A stretch of DNA of 40,035 nucleotides from JAIRTY01 sp050257395 (GCA_050257395.1 JBLMWU010000227.1:1-40035), one strand, 5' to 3'. Numbered from the stretch's first letter, positions 22,891 through 30,947 are shown. The notes: generated by a model not told the origin, from the letters alone. Made by a program: numbers and translations.

Positions 22891-24652
22891 GGCCGTGCTC
22901 CTTCCGGGTGGTGGCGGGTGGTGAAGGCTGGGTGCGGGGCTGCCGGTCATTCCGGGCTCCCGGGCGCGGCGGGCGCCAGCGCCGCGGCAGCGCCGCCAGG
23001 GACCGCGCGGGCTGGGGAGGCGGCGCGGCCGGGCGGCCGCGCGACGGCAGGAGCAGGCAGCCCAGGGCGCCGGCGACCAGGATCGCCACGGAGATCGCGA
23101 GGGTGGGGTGCATCGCCGCGACGTAGGCGTGGGCGAACACGTCGTGGCCCAGGCGGCCGGCCTCGTGCGCCAGCGGGGCCGGGGTGCCGGCCGGGACGCG
23201 GCCCCCCGCCTGGCCGCGGCCGACCTGCAGGCCGGCGTGGGCGGCGCGGGCGAACCCGGCCACGAACGGGTGCCGGGCGGCGGCGGGCAGGGTCCGCGCG
23301 GCGGCCAGGGCGCGGGTCTGCAGCCCGGCGGCGAGCTGGGTGGCCAGCACGGCGCCGGTGATCGCGCCGCCCAGGGTGGCGCCCAGCTGGCGGCCGGTGT
23401 TGAGCACGCCGGAGGCGGCACCGGCCAGCGCCGGCGGGGCGGCGCGCATGCCCATGGTGGCCTGCGGTGCGAAGATCGCCCCCATGCCCAGCCCGGCCAC
23501 CGCCAGCACCGGGGCGAAGGTCAGCGACGTCGCGTGCACGGAGGCGACGGCCGCCACCCCGGCGATCCCGGCCGCGTAGACCGCCAGCCCCGCCATCAGC
23601 ACGTACTTGCCGCCGAACCGGTCGGTCAGCCGGCCCGCGAACGGGGCCAGCGACGTCATCGCCACCGTCAGCGGCAGGCTGGTGAGCCCGGCGTGCACCG
23701 CGGTGAAACCCAGCGCCGACTGCAGGTTGACCGAGCTGACCAGCAGCATGGACTGCAGCGCGAACTGCACCCCGGCGCTGAGCACCACCATGATCGTGAA
23801 CGTCCGGGACCGGAACAGGCCCAGCGGCACCAGCGGGTCGCGGTGGCGGCGCTCCCAGGCCGCGAAGCAGGCCAGCAGGACCACACCCGCGATGATGATC
23901 TCCGGGATGGTGACGCCGCCGGCGACGGCCCCCCAGCCGTAACGCTGGCCCTCGATCACCCCGTAGGACAGCGCAGCCAGGCCGGCGCCGGCCAGCAGTA
24001 CGCCGCCCAGGTCCAGCCGCGGCCGTCCGGCGGTCCGCACGCCGGGCACGAACAGGCAGGCCAGGGCGATCCCGGCGGCGGCGATCGGCAGGTTGACATA
24101 GAACACCCACCGCCAGGACAGGTAGGTGGTGAGCCCGCCGCCGAGTGTCGGCCCGCTGACGGTGGCCAGCCCCACCATGGAGAAGGAGACGCCGAACGCC
24201 GCGCCCATCCGCTCCCGCGGGGCAGTGCCTGCCTGGGGGGACGGCCCTCCCGGATCCTCCCCGAAGAGCTGCTGGATGATCACCATGACCTGCGGGGTGA
24301 GGGCCGCCGCGCCGACGCCCTGGATCACCCGGGCGGCGATCAGCTGCCCCGGCGACTGGGCCGCGCCGCACGCCGCGGAGGCGATCGCGAACAGGGCCAG
24401 GCCCCAGATGAACAGCCGCCGCGGCCCGAACAGGTCACCGAGCCGGCCGGCCAGGATCAGCAGCGCCGCGAACACCAGCAGGTAGCCGTTGACCACCCAC
24501 AGGGCCTGGTCCAGTGACGCGTGCAGCCCGGTGAGCAGGCTGGGCAGGGCCACGTTGACGATCGTGGTGTCCAGCAGCACGGCGAAGGTCCCCAGGCACA
24601 GCACGGCCAGTGCCAGCCACGGATGCCGCACCCGCCCGGTCACGTGCTCCAT
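22742..24652 (-). CDS. MFS drug-resistance transporter (DHA2 / EmrB-QacA type)
   Basis: A major facilitator of the 14-helix DHA2 group. VLCLGTFAVLLDTTIVNVALPSL is the typical first helix with its conserved Asp-Thr. It is followed by LAGRLGDLFGPRRLFIWGLALF (motif A), RVIQGVGAAALTPQVM (motif B/C region) and GPTLGGGLTTYLSWRWVFYVNLP. These pumps export toxic compounds with proton uptake. The hydrophobic part ends near residue 565 (VAILVAGALGCLLLPSRG). The remaining tail is polar, Arg/Gly/Pro-rich and reads across the start of the MBL gene for 149 bp, so the true stop may be different (see findings). ATG 24652 is preceded by GGGAG. It is divergent to the HxlR regulator gene. Confidence 0.85.
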   Translation of the reverse strand: MEHVTGRVRHPWLALAVLCLGTFAVLLDTTIVNVALPSLLTGLHASLDQALWVVNGYLLVFAALLILAGRLGDLFGPRRLFIWGLALFAIASAACGAAQSPGQLIAARVIQGVGAAALTPQVMVIIQQLFGEDPGGPSPQAGTAPRERMGAAFGVSFSMVGLATVSGPTLGGGLTTYLSWRWVFYVNLPIAAAGIALACLFVPGVRTAGRPRLDLGGVLLAGAGLAALSYGVIEGQRYGWGAVAGGVTIPEIIIAGVVLLACFAAWERRHRDPLVPLGLFRSRTFTIMVVLSAGVQFALQSMLLVSSVNLQSALGFTAVHAGLTSLPLTVAMTSLAPFAGRLTDRFGGKYVLMAGLAVYAAGIAGVAAVASVHATSLTFAPVLAVAGLGMGAIFAPQATMGMRAAPPALAGAASGVLNTGRQLGATLGGAITGAVLATQLAAGLQTRALAAARTLPAAARHPFVAGFARAAHAGLQVGRGQAGGRVPAGTPAPLAHEAGRLGHDVFAHAYVAAMHPTLAISVAILVAGALGCLLLPSRGRPAAPPPQPARSLAALPRRWRPPRPGARNDRQPRTQPSPPATTRKEHGHDRPDRQGPHHRGAEDRGRLAGRRPRDAGHAGHGARRDRRRRRGRRLLR

Positions 24653-24680
24653 GACGCCGCTCCCAGTTAGTAGCTTGAAA

Positions 24681-24737
24681 AGACTTACTGCTGGCAACCC
24701 TTCCAGCGCGGACTAAGTCTTGTCAAGAGACTTACTG
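24681..24737. promoter_or_regulatory. HxlR operator: three repeats of AGACTTACTG type
   Basis: The 88-bp gap between the MFS and HxlR genes contains AGACTTACTG twice in the same orientation (24681-24690 and 24728-24737), and an inverted near-copy ACTAAGTCTTG at 24712-24722. The last copy lies right before the HxlR start and the first lies near the MFS start. This is the arrangement expected if the HxlR protein controls itself and the pump. Confidence 0.7.
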
Positions 24738-24740
24738 GGT

Positions 24741-25226
24741 ATGCTTGGCTCCATGCGACTGACGAGCCTGGCCGACTGGAACTGCTCGATCGCCAGGACC
24801 CTGGACGTGGTGGGCGAGTGGTGGACGCTGCTGATCCTGCGGGACGCCTTCCGCGGCACCCGCCGTTTCGACGACTTCCAGGAGAGCCTGGGTGTGGCCC
24901 GCAGCGTCCTGACCGCCCGGCTGGCCAAGCTGACCGAGCACGGGGTGCTGGAGCGCAGTGAATACTCCGAGCATCCGCCGCGGTATGAGTACCGCCTGAC
25001 GGACAAGGGCCTGGCGCTGTTCCCGGTCATCGCCGCGCTGATCCGCTGGGGCGACGAGTGGGCGCCCACCCCGGCCGGCCCGCCCGTGGTGTTCGTCCAC
25101 GACACCTGCGGGAACGTCACCACCCCGGTGCTGACCTGCCCGCACTGCCATGGCGAGGTCACCACCGCCAACACCCACAGCGAGCCCGGCCCGGGCAGCC
25201 GCCCCGCCGCCGGGGCGGCCGGGTGA
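24741..25226 (+). CDS. HxlR family winged-helix regulator
   Basis: A roughly 161-residue MarR/HxlR-type protein. SIARTLDVVGEWWTLLILRDAFRGTRRFDDFQESLGVARSVLTARLAKLTEHGVLERSEYSEHPPRYEYRLTDKGLALFPVIAALIRWGDEW is a complete HxlR domain, with a conserved cysteine in DWNCSIA. HxlR members often sense reactive carbonyl or redox stress and repress detoxification genes. A small CxxC tail motif (CPHCHG) follows, with a C upstream (DTCGN), which may bind zinc or sense oxidation. The start is ATG 24741, with ATG 24753 as the alternative. Neither has a strong ribosome binding site. It is divergent from the MFS gene. Confidence 0.85.
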   Translation: MLGSMRLTSLADWNCSIARTLDVVGEWWTLLILRDAFRGTRRFDDFQESLGVARSVLTARLAKLTEHGVLERSEYSEHPPRYEYRLTDKGLALFPVIAALIRWGDEWAPTPAGPPVVFVHDTCGNVTTPVLTCPHCHGEVTTANTHSEPGPGSRPAAGAAG

Positions 25227-25334
25227 CCCGCGGGGGCGGTGTGCGGCCCGCCCCGCCAGGGAACGGAACAGGCTAAGGGGATCAGGCTGCGGCTGTCACC
25301 GGCAGGCCGCGGTCACCGGGGGGAGTGGCAGCCA

Positions 25335-25775
25335 ATGGCTACGACGGCATGGCGGTTCAAGGGCACCGAAGGGGCCGACGAGGCGGTCCTCACGCTGACC
25401 GAGCTGGATGACCGGGGCGTCATCGATGTGCAGGACGTCGCCGTGATCCGCTGGCCGCGGTACTCGGCGGGCCCGCAGACGCAGGAGCACGTGACCGAGC
25501 AGGGCGGCAAGGCGTCCGCGATCGCCAAGCGGATCAGGAAGGCCGGCATCGACAGCGGCATGGTCGAGTCGGTGAAAGGCGACCTGGAGCCCGGCACCTC
25601 GGCGCTGGTGCTGCTGAGCGCGGGCGCCGAGATGGCGCCGGTCGCCGAGGCGTTCGGGGGCCACGCCATGGAGCTGATGCGCTCGGACCTCTCGGTGCAG
25701 CAGGAGGACCTGCTGCGGGCGGTCGTCGGCCGCCGCCGCCGGCCGCCGCGCAAGAGCGCGGAGAGCAAAAGCTGA
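25335..25775 (+). CDS. DUF1269-family protein
   Basis: A 146-residue soluble protein with the DUF1269-like opening AWRFKGTEGADEAVLTLTELDDRGVIDVQDVAVIRWPRYSAGPQTQEH and the later GSALVLLSAG-type strand (GTSALVLLSAGAEMAPVAEAFGG). Family members have unknown function and are common in actinobacteria. Here the usual central membrane helices seem replaced by a short polar segment, so it is probably cytosolic. The tail is basic (GRRRRPPRKSAESKS). The ATG has GGGGAG upstream. It converges with the sigma factor gene, and a hairpin lies between them. Confidence 0.65.
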   Translation: MATTAWRFKGTEGADEAVLTLTELDDRGVIDVQDVAVIRWPRYSAGPQTQEHVTEQGGKASAIAKRIRKAGIDSGMVESVKGDLEPGTSALVLLSAGAEMAPVAEAFGGHAMELMRSDLSVQQEDLLRAVVGRRRRPPRKSAESKS

Positions 25776-25795
25776 CGCTTCCCGGATACCGCTGA

Positions 25796-25821
25796 GGCCG
25801 GGCGGGCATGCCTGCCCGGCC
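25796..25821. terminator. Near-perfect palindromic terminator hairpin
   Basis: GGCCGGGCGGGCA (25796-25808) faces TGCCTGCCCGGCC (25809-25821). The arms pair with a single G-T wobble. It separates the convergent DUF1269 and sigma factor genes. Confidence 0.7.
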
Positions 25822-25830
25822 CCCGCACGG

Positions 25831-26754
25831 TCAGCCGGGGTGGCGGAGCTGGCGCTGCAGGGCGGGCACGTCGGCGAGCGGGCCCAGGTGGCCCAGCTTG
25901 GCCCGGCTGATGACCGACCGGATGGTCTGCACCTGCCCGTCGGCGATGTCCAGCACGAACACGTTGACCAGCGCGCCGTCCGCATCGACCAGCAGCGCCC
26001 CCGGCTGGCCGTTGATCTCGGACAGCCGGATGGTGGCCCCCACCGCGCGGATCTGCTCGCCGAGGCTGATGACGAGCCGGGCCACCTTGTCCCGGCCGGC
26101 GATGGGCCGCGGCCAGGACGGCCGCATCCCGCCGCTGTCCCCGTACACGGTGACGTCCGCGGCCAGCATCGACACCAGCCCGTCCAGGTCCCCGTCCCCG
26201 ACGGCCTGGAAGAACCGGCTCGCCAGCTCCTCCCGCTTGCGCCGGGACGCCTCGAACCGCGGCCGGTGCTCGCTCACGTGCCGCCGGGCCCGCAGGGCCA
26301 GCTGGCGGCAGTTGTCCTCGCTGCGGCCGACAATCCCGGCGATCTCCGGGTAGCCGTAGCCGAACACGTCGTGCAGCAGCAGCACCGCCCGCTCGGGCGG
26401 CGACAGCCGCTCCAGCAGCAGCAGAAACGCCATGGACAGCGAGTCGGCCTGCTCGGCCGAGTCGGCGGGATCCGGCGCGGCGGGATCGGTGAGCAGCGGC
26501 TCGGGCAGCCACTCGCCGGGATAGGTCTCCCGCCGCACCCTGGCCGAACGCAGGTAGTCGATGCACAGCCGGGTGGTCACGGCCGACAGGTACGCCTTGG
26601 GCGACTCCACCTCCTGGCCCTCCGACCCGGCGCGGTGAAAGCGCAGGAACGCCTCCTGGACGACGTCCTCGGCCTCGCTCACCGAGCCGAGCATCCGGTA
26701 GGCGATGGAGAACATCAGCGGCCGCAGCTGCTGGTACACCTCGGGCGTGCCCAT
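25831..26754 (-). CDS. ECF sigma factor of group ECF41 (SigJ-like), with fused regulatory domain
   Basis: A 307-residue ECF sigma factor. Sigma region 2 is PLMFSIAYRMLGSVSEAEDVVQEAFLRFH (about 12-40), and region 4 is LSPPERAVLLLHDVFGYGYPEIAGIVGRSEDNCRQLALRARRHV (about 117-160). Between them is the ECF41 linker WLPEPL (82-87). A SnoaL-like domain covers residues 175-300, with YGDSGGMRP where the group's DGGG motif sits. The fused domain replaces a separate anti-sigma factor in this group. It starts 19 bp after the epimerase stop, with AGGAAAGGGG before its ATG, and is probably read from the ECF41-type promoter at 27771-27797. Its likely target is thus its own operon. Confidence 0.9.
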   Translation of the reverse strand: MGTPEVYQQLRPLMFSIAYRMLGSVSEAEDVVQEAFLRFHRAGSEGQEVESPKAYLSAVTTRLCIDYLRSARVRRETYPGEWLPEPLLTDPAAPDPADSAEQADSLSMAFLLLLERLSPPERAVLLLHDVFGYGYPEIAGIVGRSEDNCRQLALRARRHVSEHRPRFEASRRKREELASRFFQAVGDGDLDGLVSMLAADVTVYGDSGGMRPSWPRPIAGRDKVARLVISLGEQIRAVGATIRLSEINGQPGALLVDADGALVNVFVLDIADGQVQTIRSVISRAKLGHLGPLADVPALQRQLRHPG

Positions 26755-26773
26755 GCCGGACCCCTTTCCTGCC

Positions 26774-27724
26774 TCAGGCGGAAACCGGCTGCGGCTCGGC
26801 GGCCGGCGCCTCGCGAAAGCCCTGCCGCCAGCTCGCCCGGCTCGGCTGCCAGTCCAGCTCCCGCTTGGCCTTGGCGTTCGAGCAGCCGCGGACCTGCGTC
26901 ATCATCACGACCCCCGTCTCACCGGCGAGCAGCCGCCCCAGCCAGACCGGCACCCGGCGCGGCGGCCTGGCGCCCACTGCCTGCGCGAGGAACGGCAGCC
27001 ACTCCGCCACCGGGGCGGGCTCGTCGTCGGCCACGTTGTACAGCCCGGGGGAGCCGCGGTCCAGCGCGGCCACGGTCGCGGACGCGGCATCGCTGGTGTG
27101 CAGGAACGACCACACCCCGGCGCCGTCGCCGATGACGGGGAACATGCCGCGCCGGATGACCGGCACCAGCTGGTCCCAGGCGCCAGGCCCGTACAGGGAG
27201 CCGTACCGCAGCACGATCCCCTCCAGCGGGGCCGCCGGCACCACCTGCTCCAGGTGCCGGATCGCCGCCATCGACTGCCGCATCGCCGCGGGCGGCGCCG
27301 GGTCGAGCGGGTCCTCCTCGGTCTTCACCGGTCCGCCCTCGCGGCTGCCGGTCCAGCCGCCGTAGCTCTGGGCGATGAACCGGCGGGCGCCCGCCGCCAC
27401 GGCGGCGGCCAGCAGATGGTCCGTGCCCTCGGTGCGCAGCCGGTTGGTGAGGGCGAACGTCTTGTCGAACTTGCGGACGCTGAACGGCCCGGACAGCGCG
27501 GTCATCTGGTGGATGACGACTTCCGGCTGCGCCCGCGCGACCGCCTCGCCGACCGCCGCCCCGTCCAGCCCATCGGCCACCACCGGCTCGGCGCCCAGCG
27601 AGCGCAGCAGCCCGGTCTTGCCGGGGCTGCGGGTCGTCGCGGTCACCTGATGGCCCTGGGCGGCCAGCTGCGGCAGCAGCTGCCGGCCGATGACGCCGCT
27701 CGCGCCTGCTACGAAGATCCGCAC
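26774..27724 (-). CDS. NAD-dependent epimerase/dehydratase family protein
   Basis: A 316-residue extended SDR. The cofactor motif is VAGASGVIGRQLLPQLAAQGHQVTATTR, with GxSGxxG at residues 7-13 and an NADP-favouring TTR after strand 2. Later motifs are VVIHQMTALSG, FIAQSYGGW and VLRYGSLYGPGAW. The Y of the YxxxK pair is not obvious, so this may be an atypical member. Genes of this family, or carboxymuconolactone decarboxylase and oxidoreductase genes, are the usual neighbours of ECF41 sigma genes. The GTG start at 27724 is preceded by GGGAGGAG. The stop is 19 bp upstream of the sigma gene. Confidence 0.85.
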   Translation of the reverse strand: MRIFVAGASGVIGRQLLPQLAAQGHQVTATTRSPGKTGLLRSLGAEPVVADGLDGAAVGEAVARAQPEVVIHQMTALSGPFSVRKFDKTFALTNRLRTEGTDHLLAAAVAAGARRFIAQSYGGWTGSREGGPVKTEEDPLDPAPPAAMRQSMAAIRHLEQVVPAAPLEGIVLRYGSLYGPGAWDQLVPVIRRGMFPVIGDGAGVWSFLHTSDAASATVAALDRGSPGLYNVADDEPAPVAEWLPFLAQAVGARPPRRVPVWLGRLLAGETGVVMMTQVRGCSNAKAKRELDWQPSRASWRQGFREAPAAEPQPVSA

Positions 27725-27770
27725 AACTCCTCCCTTCGCCAGGTCCCTGGTGGACCGGTCGTCACTTTCC

Positions 27771-27797
27771 GACGAAACAAGGCCCTGTCCCGTGACA
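27771..27797 (-). promoter_or_regulatory. ECF41-type promoter upstream of the epimerase-sigma operon
   Basis: On the reverse strand TGTCACG (27797-27791) is followed after exactly 16 nt by CGTC (27774-27771). The published ECF41 consensus is TGTCACA-N16-CGTC, so this matches all but the last base of the upstream element. The epimerase start is about 47 nt downstream of the -10 end. Confidence 0.75.
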
Positions 27798-27819
27798 GCC
27801 GGCCGGAAACATTCCCCGG

Positions 27820-28803
27820 CTACGGGCGGCGGCCCGGGCCGGCCCGGAACGCGCGCCGGTAGGCGGACGGTGACGTGCGCAGCAGCCTGCTGAAGTGGTG
27901 CCGGTAGGTGACCGGCGTGTCGAACCCGACCGCGGCGGCGATCTCCTCCACCGGCGCCGTGCCGGTCTCCAGCAGCGCCAGGCTGGCCTGCACCCGCTGG
28001 CCGATCAGCCACCGGATCGGGCTGGTGCCGGTGGCGCGGGCGAAGTGCCGCAGGTAGCTGCGCGGCGACATGCCCGCCTGCCGGGCCAGCGCCTGCACGG
28101 TGACCGGCTCGGCCAGGTGCGCCAGCGCCCAGGCCATGCTGGCGGCGACCCGGTCGTCACCGGCGCCCGCGGCCAGCGGGGCCTCGATGAACTGGGCCTG
28201 GCCGCCGTCCCGGTGCGGCTGGACGACCAGCCGCCGGGCGACCGCGTTGGCGACCGCGGCGCCGTGGTCCTGCCGGACCAGGTGCAGGCACAGGTCCAGG
28301 CCGGCCGCGCTGCCCGCGCCGGTGAGCACGTCGCCGTGGTCCACGTACAGCACGTCCGGGTCTACCTCGACGGCGGGGAAGCGCTCGCGCAGCAGCCCGG
28401 CGTACCGCCAGTGGGTGGCGGCCCGCCGCCCGTCCAGCAGGCCCGCCCCGGCCAGCGCGAACGCGCCCGAGCAGATCGACACGATGCGGGCGCCCCGGGA
28501 GTGCGCCAGCCGCAGCGCCGCCGCCAGCTCCGGCGACGGCCCGGCGGTCACGTCCGGCACTCCCGGCACGATCAGCGTGCCCGCGCTGGCGAAGGCGGCC
28601 AGCCCGTGCGGCGTGTGCAGGCTCGCCCCGCCGGTCACCCGCAGCGGCCCCGGCCGCTCCGCGCACACCGTCAGCTGGTACCAGGGCACGCCGAGCTCGG
28701 GCCGCGGCAGCCCGAAGACCTCGGTGACGATCCCGGTCTCGAAGCCCGTCATGCCGTCGTACGCGAGCACCGACACGGCCCGCCGGGGCTGGGGCTGGCT
28801 CAT
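27820..28803 (-). CDS. GlxA-family regulator (DJ-1/PfpI domain plus AraC HTH)
   Basis: A 327-residue transcription regulator with two domains. The N-terminal DJ-1/PfpI amidotransferase-like domain (about 8-180) includes VSILAYDGM-like VSVLAYDGMTGFETGIVTEVF, TLIVPGVPD and SICSGAFALAGAGLLDGRRAATHW, with a cysteine in the nucleophile-elbow position. The C-terminal AraC domain (about 225-320) includes LARQAGMSPRSYLRHFARATGTSPIRWLIGQRVQASLALLETG and GFDTPVTYRHHFSRLLRTSPSAYRRAF. It starts 70 bp from the divergent rhodanese gene, which it may regulate. The DJ-1 domain may bind a small molecule. Confidence 0.9.
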   Translation of the reverse strand: MSQPQPRRAVSVLAYDGMTGFETGIVTEVFGLPRPELGVPWYQLTVCAERPGPLRVTGGASLHTPHGLAAFASAGTLIVPGVPDVTAGPSPELAAALRLAHSRGARIVSICSGAFALAGAGLLDGRRAATHWRYAGLLRERFPAVEVDPDVLYVDHGDVLTGAGSAAGLDLCLHLVRQDHGAAVANAVARRLVVQPHRDGGQAQFIEAPLAAGAGDDRVAASMAWALAHLAEPVTVQALARQAGMSPRSYLRHFARATGTSPIRWLIGQRVQASLALLETGTAPVEEIAAAVGFDTPVTYRHHFSRLLRTSPSAYRRAFRAGPGRRP

Positions 28804-28873
28804 GGCGAGATCTTAGCGATAGTAGTCATTAACGCCACTGGTGAACGAGGGCCCGCCACGGCAGCATCGCGGT
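28804..28873. promoter_or_regulatory. Divergent promoter region, GlxA-like regulator / rhodanese
   Basis: This 70-bp gap is AT-richer than its flanks (TTAGCGATAGTAGTCATTAA, 28811-28830) and contains reverse-strand TACTAT and TAATGACT blocks that could be -10 elements. No clear dyad is visible. A promoter for at least one of the two genes is likely. Confidence 0.35.
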
Positions 28874-29344
28874 ATGCCTGATGCCCCTGTGCTGACCAGC
28901 CTGACGCCGCCCGCCGCCGAGCCGGAAGCGGCCGCGGCCCACTTCGCCGCCCGGCTCGCCTTCGAGACGGACGTCTCCGACGTCCGCGCCGCCCTGCTGG
29001 CCGGGGCTGCCTTCACGCTGGTGGACTCGCGCGGCCCGGAAGCGTGGCAGCAGGGCCGCCTGCCCGGCGCCCTCCATCTGCCCACCGCCCAGATCCCCGG
29101 CCGGGCGGCGGCGCTGGTCCCGCCCGGCCTGACCGTGGTCACCTACTGCTGGGGCCCCGGCTGCAACGGGGCCACCCGGGCGGCGCTGGCGTTCGCCCGG
29201 CTCGGTTACCGGGTGAAGGAGATGCTCGGCGGCTACGAGTACTGGGTGCGGGAGGGCTTCCCGGTGCAGACGGCCGCGGGGCTGTCGGCCGGGCCCGCCG
29301 ATGCCCTGACCGCGGTCCGCCCAGGCCCGCCCTGCGGCTGCTGA
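28874..29344 (+). CDS. Rhodanese-like domain protein
   Basis: A 156-residue single rhodanese domain. FTLVDSRGPEAWQQGRLPGALHLPTAQIPGRAAALVPPGLTVVTYCWGPGCNGATRAALAFARLGYRVKEMLGGYEYWVREG contains the active-site loop CWGPGCNGATRAA, with a Cys that would carry the persulfide, and the D...R...W pattern. A sulfur-transfer or thiol-repair role is likely, but the partner is unknown. The C-terminal residues PGPPCGC end with extra cysteines. ATG 28874 is preferred. An in-frame GTG at 28841 would overlap the promoter region. It is divergent from the GlxA-like regulator. Confidence 0.8.
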   Translation: MPDAPVLTSLTPPAAEPEAAAAHFAARLAFETDVSDVRAALLAGAAFTLVDSRGPEAWQQGRLPGALHLPTAQIPGRAAALVPPGLTVVTYCWGPGCNGATRAALAFARLGYRVKEMLGGYEYWVREGFPVQTAAGLSAGPADALTAVRPGPPCGC

Positions 29345-29416
29345 GCCGGCGCTACCCCGGCCCGGCCCGGCAGCGGGACCTGGGGTGATGATGGTGTCCT
29401 AGTAAGGGGGCGGGCG

Positions 29417-29914
29417 ATGCCAGAGGCCGCGTTGCCGTTCGATGTGGTGACCGTGGATAAGCCAGCCGGGATGAACGTGATCATCGGCCAGGCGCACTTC
29501 ATCAAGACCGTGGACGACCTGCACGAGGCGCTGGCCGGGGTGAGCCCGCACCTGCGGTTCGGGGTGGCCTTCTGCGAGGCGTCCCAGGCCCGGCTGGTGC
29601 GGCGGTCCGGCAACGACCCCGAGCTGGTGACCCTGGCCGCGGTGAACGCGGCGGCCATCGCCGCCGGGCACACGTTCGTGATCATGCTCCGGGAGGGCTT
29701 CCCGGTCAACGTCCTGAATCCCCTCAAATCGGTTCCCGAGGTGTGCACGGTCTTCTGCGCCACCGCCAACGACGTCGACGTCCTGGTCGCCGTGACCGGG
29801 CGGGGCCGCGGGGTCATCGGCGTCATCGACGGCGAGCCCCCGGTGGGCATCGAGACCGACGCCGACGTGGCCGAGCGCCGCGGCCTGCTGCGGGAACTCG
29901 GCTACAAGCTCTGA
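29417..29914 (+). CDS. Adenosine-specific kinase family protein (PF04008)
   Basis: A 165-residue protein of the Adenosine_kin family. VVTVDKPAGMNVIIGQAHFIKTVDDLHEAL is the typical N-terminus, followed by GVAFCEASQARLVRRSGND, FVIMLREGFPVNVLNPLKSVPEVCTVFCATANDVDVLV and GVIDGEPPVGIETDADV. Homologues are widespread, and the name comes from structural and nucleotide-binding work. Its cellular role is not settled. The ATG is preceded by AAGGGGGCGGG. It follows the rhodanese by 72 bp on the same strand and may be on the same transcript. Confidence 0.8.
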   Translation: MPEAALPFDVVTVDKPAGMNVIIGQAHFIKTVDDLHEALAGVSPHLRFGVAFCEASQARLVRRSGNDPELVTLAAVNAAAIAAGHTFVIMLREGFPVNVLNPLKSVPEVCTVFCATANDVDVLVAVTGRGRGVIGVIDGEPPVGIETDADVAERRGLLRELGYKL

Positions 29915-29958
29915 GCTCAGCGCCCGGGCAAATACGGTGACGGTCAGGATTCCGCCGG

Positions 29959-30495
29959 TCAGGGTTTCCTGGGGCGGGAACCGCCGGACAGCTGCTCCGG
30001 CCGCAGCCCGAAGAACAGGCCGAGCATCACGATCAGGTCCAGCACCGCGATCAGGCCCGCGATGTAGGGGCCGGGGCCGCCCAGCCAGGCCAGGTAGCCG
30101 CAGAACGCCAGCACCACGACCAGCGAGCTGACCGCCCGCGGCCGCCCGCTCTGGGCCAGCCGCTCCGGCACCTCGTAGGGGGCGCGCTGCACGTAGTTGC
30201 CGGTCGCCGCCCGGTCCTGGGCGATCTTCAGCCACAGGTCGTACAGTTCGGGCGCCCGTTCGCGCAGCGCCACGGCCTCCTCGACCGAGGGCATCTCGCC
30301 GGCCGGCTCCTGGTGCTGGCCCAGCCGCTCGGCGAGCCGCTCGTAGACCAGGGCCGCAAGCTGGTCCAGGTCGCTGGCGGGCGGGGCGGGCTCGCCGGGC
30401 AGCGGGCCGACCCGGCCGGGCGGCTGCGGGAACGCCGCGTCCGGCGCCGGATCCCGGCCGTCCCCGGCGTGCCGGATCCCGTCGTGGTCGTTCAC
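29959..30495 (-). CDS. Two-helix membrane protein, unknown family
   Basis: A 178-residue protein. The first 100 residues are polar and Pro-rich, with a GPLPGEPAPPASDLDQLA stretch and an amphipathic EAVALRERAPELYDLWLKIAQDRAATGNYVQRA helix. Two C-terminal membrane helices follow (SSLVVVLAFCGYLAWLGG and YIAGLIAVLDLIVMLGLFFGL). The layout recalls phage-type DUF2335 proteins (PLPPPE, then E/R-rich helix, then hydrophobic tail), but I cannot confirm the family. The GTG start overlaps the stop of the upstream small gene by GTGA (30492-30495), so the two are a coupled pair. Confidence 0.55.
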   Translation of the reverse strand: MNDHDGIRHAGDGRDPAPDAAFPQPPGRVGPLPGEPAPPASDLDQLAALVYERLAERLGQHQEPAGEMPSVEEAVALRERAPELYDLWLKIAQDRAATGNYVQRAPYEVPERLAQSGRPRAVSSLVVVLAFCGYLAWLGGPGPYIAGLIAVLDLIVMLGLFFGLRPEQLSGGSRPRKP

Positions 30496-30725
30496 GCCGG
30501 GGTGGCCGCGTCGCCGTGGCCGCGGGCGTGCGAGGCCGCCTCACGGTGGGCGTCGCGGAGGATCGCGGCGGAGTCCCGGAAAGCTGCCCCTGCCCCGGTG
30601 TTCGGCGGCGGCTCCGGCAAGCCCGAGCGCATGACGCGGTAAATGACTGCGCCGGTCAAGTCGAAGATGGCAGCGGTGCCGAGCGAAAATGCGGCAATCC
30701 GGTGCGCTGACCTGTCCGTCTGCAT
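30492..30725 (-). CDS. Small single-helix membrane protein
   Basis: A 77-residue protein with one hydrophobic segment (HRIAAFSLGTAAIFDLTGAVIYRVM) and a polar tail. It is not assignable to a known family. The start is ATG 30725, with weak ribosome-binding support, and a TTG at 30758 is also in frame. It is the first gene of a two-gene unit with the two-helix protein, sharing 4 nt. Confidence 0.5.
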   Translation of the reverse strand: MQTDRSAHRIAAFSLGTAAIFDLTGAVIYRVMRSGLPEPPPNTGAGAAFRDSAAILRDAHREAASHARGHGDAATPA

Positions 30726-30947
30726 ACGCGGTTGTTTCCCGCTTCGGCCAGTGCTCAAAACTGTTGCCGAATTACTGCCATCAGCAGCGGGATCACCGGC
30801 ATAGATACCCTTAAAAGGGGAAAAGCGCGGCGGCTGCCGGCCTGCCGGGCCGCGTCCGCCCGGCAGCGGAGCCGGGACCGGCCGCGCTGCGGGTCGGCTA
30901 CGATTCGATCTGTCTTCGGCCGGATTCGGCGATCAAGTGGAGTGAGC

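Noticed and set aside
21160..23421. One 753-residue fusion of an upstream frame with the MBL-fold protein
   Set aside because: The N-terminal 177 residues are Pro/Arg/Ala-rich and antisense-like. ATG 22890 has AAGGAG and family similarity starts nearby.
23108..24517. Forward-strand frame across the MFS gene
   Set aside because: It is a Gly/Arg/Gln-rich shadow of the hydrophobic MFS coding sequence.
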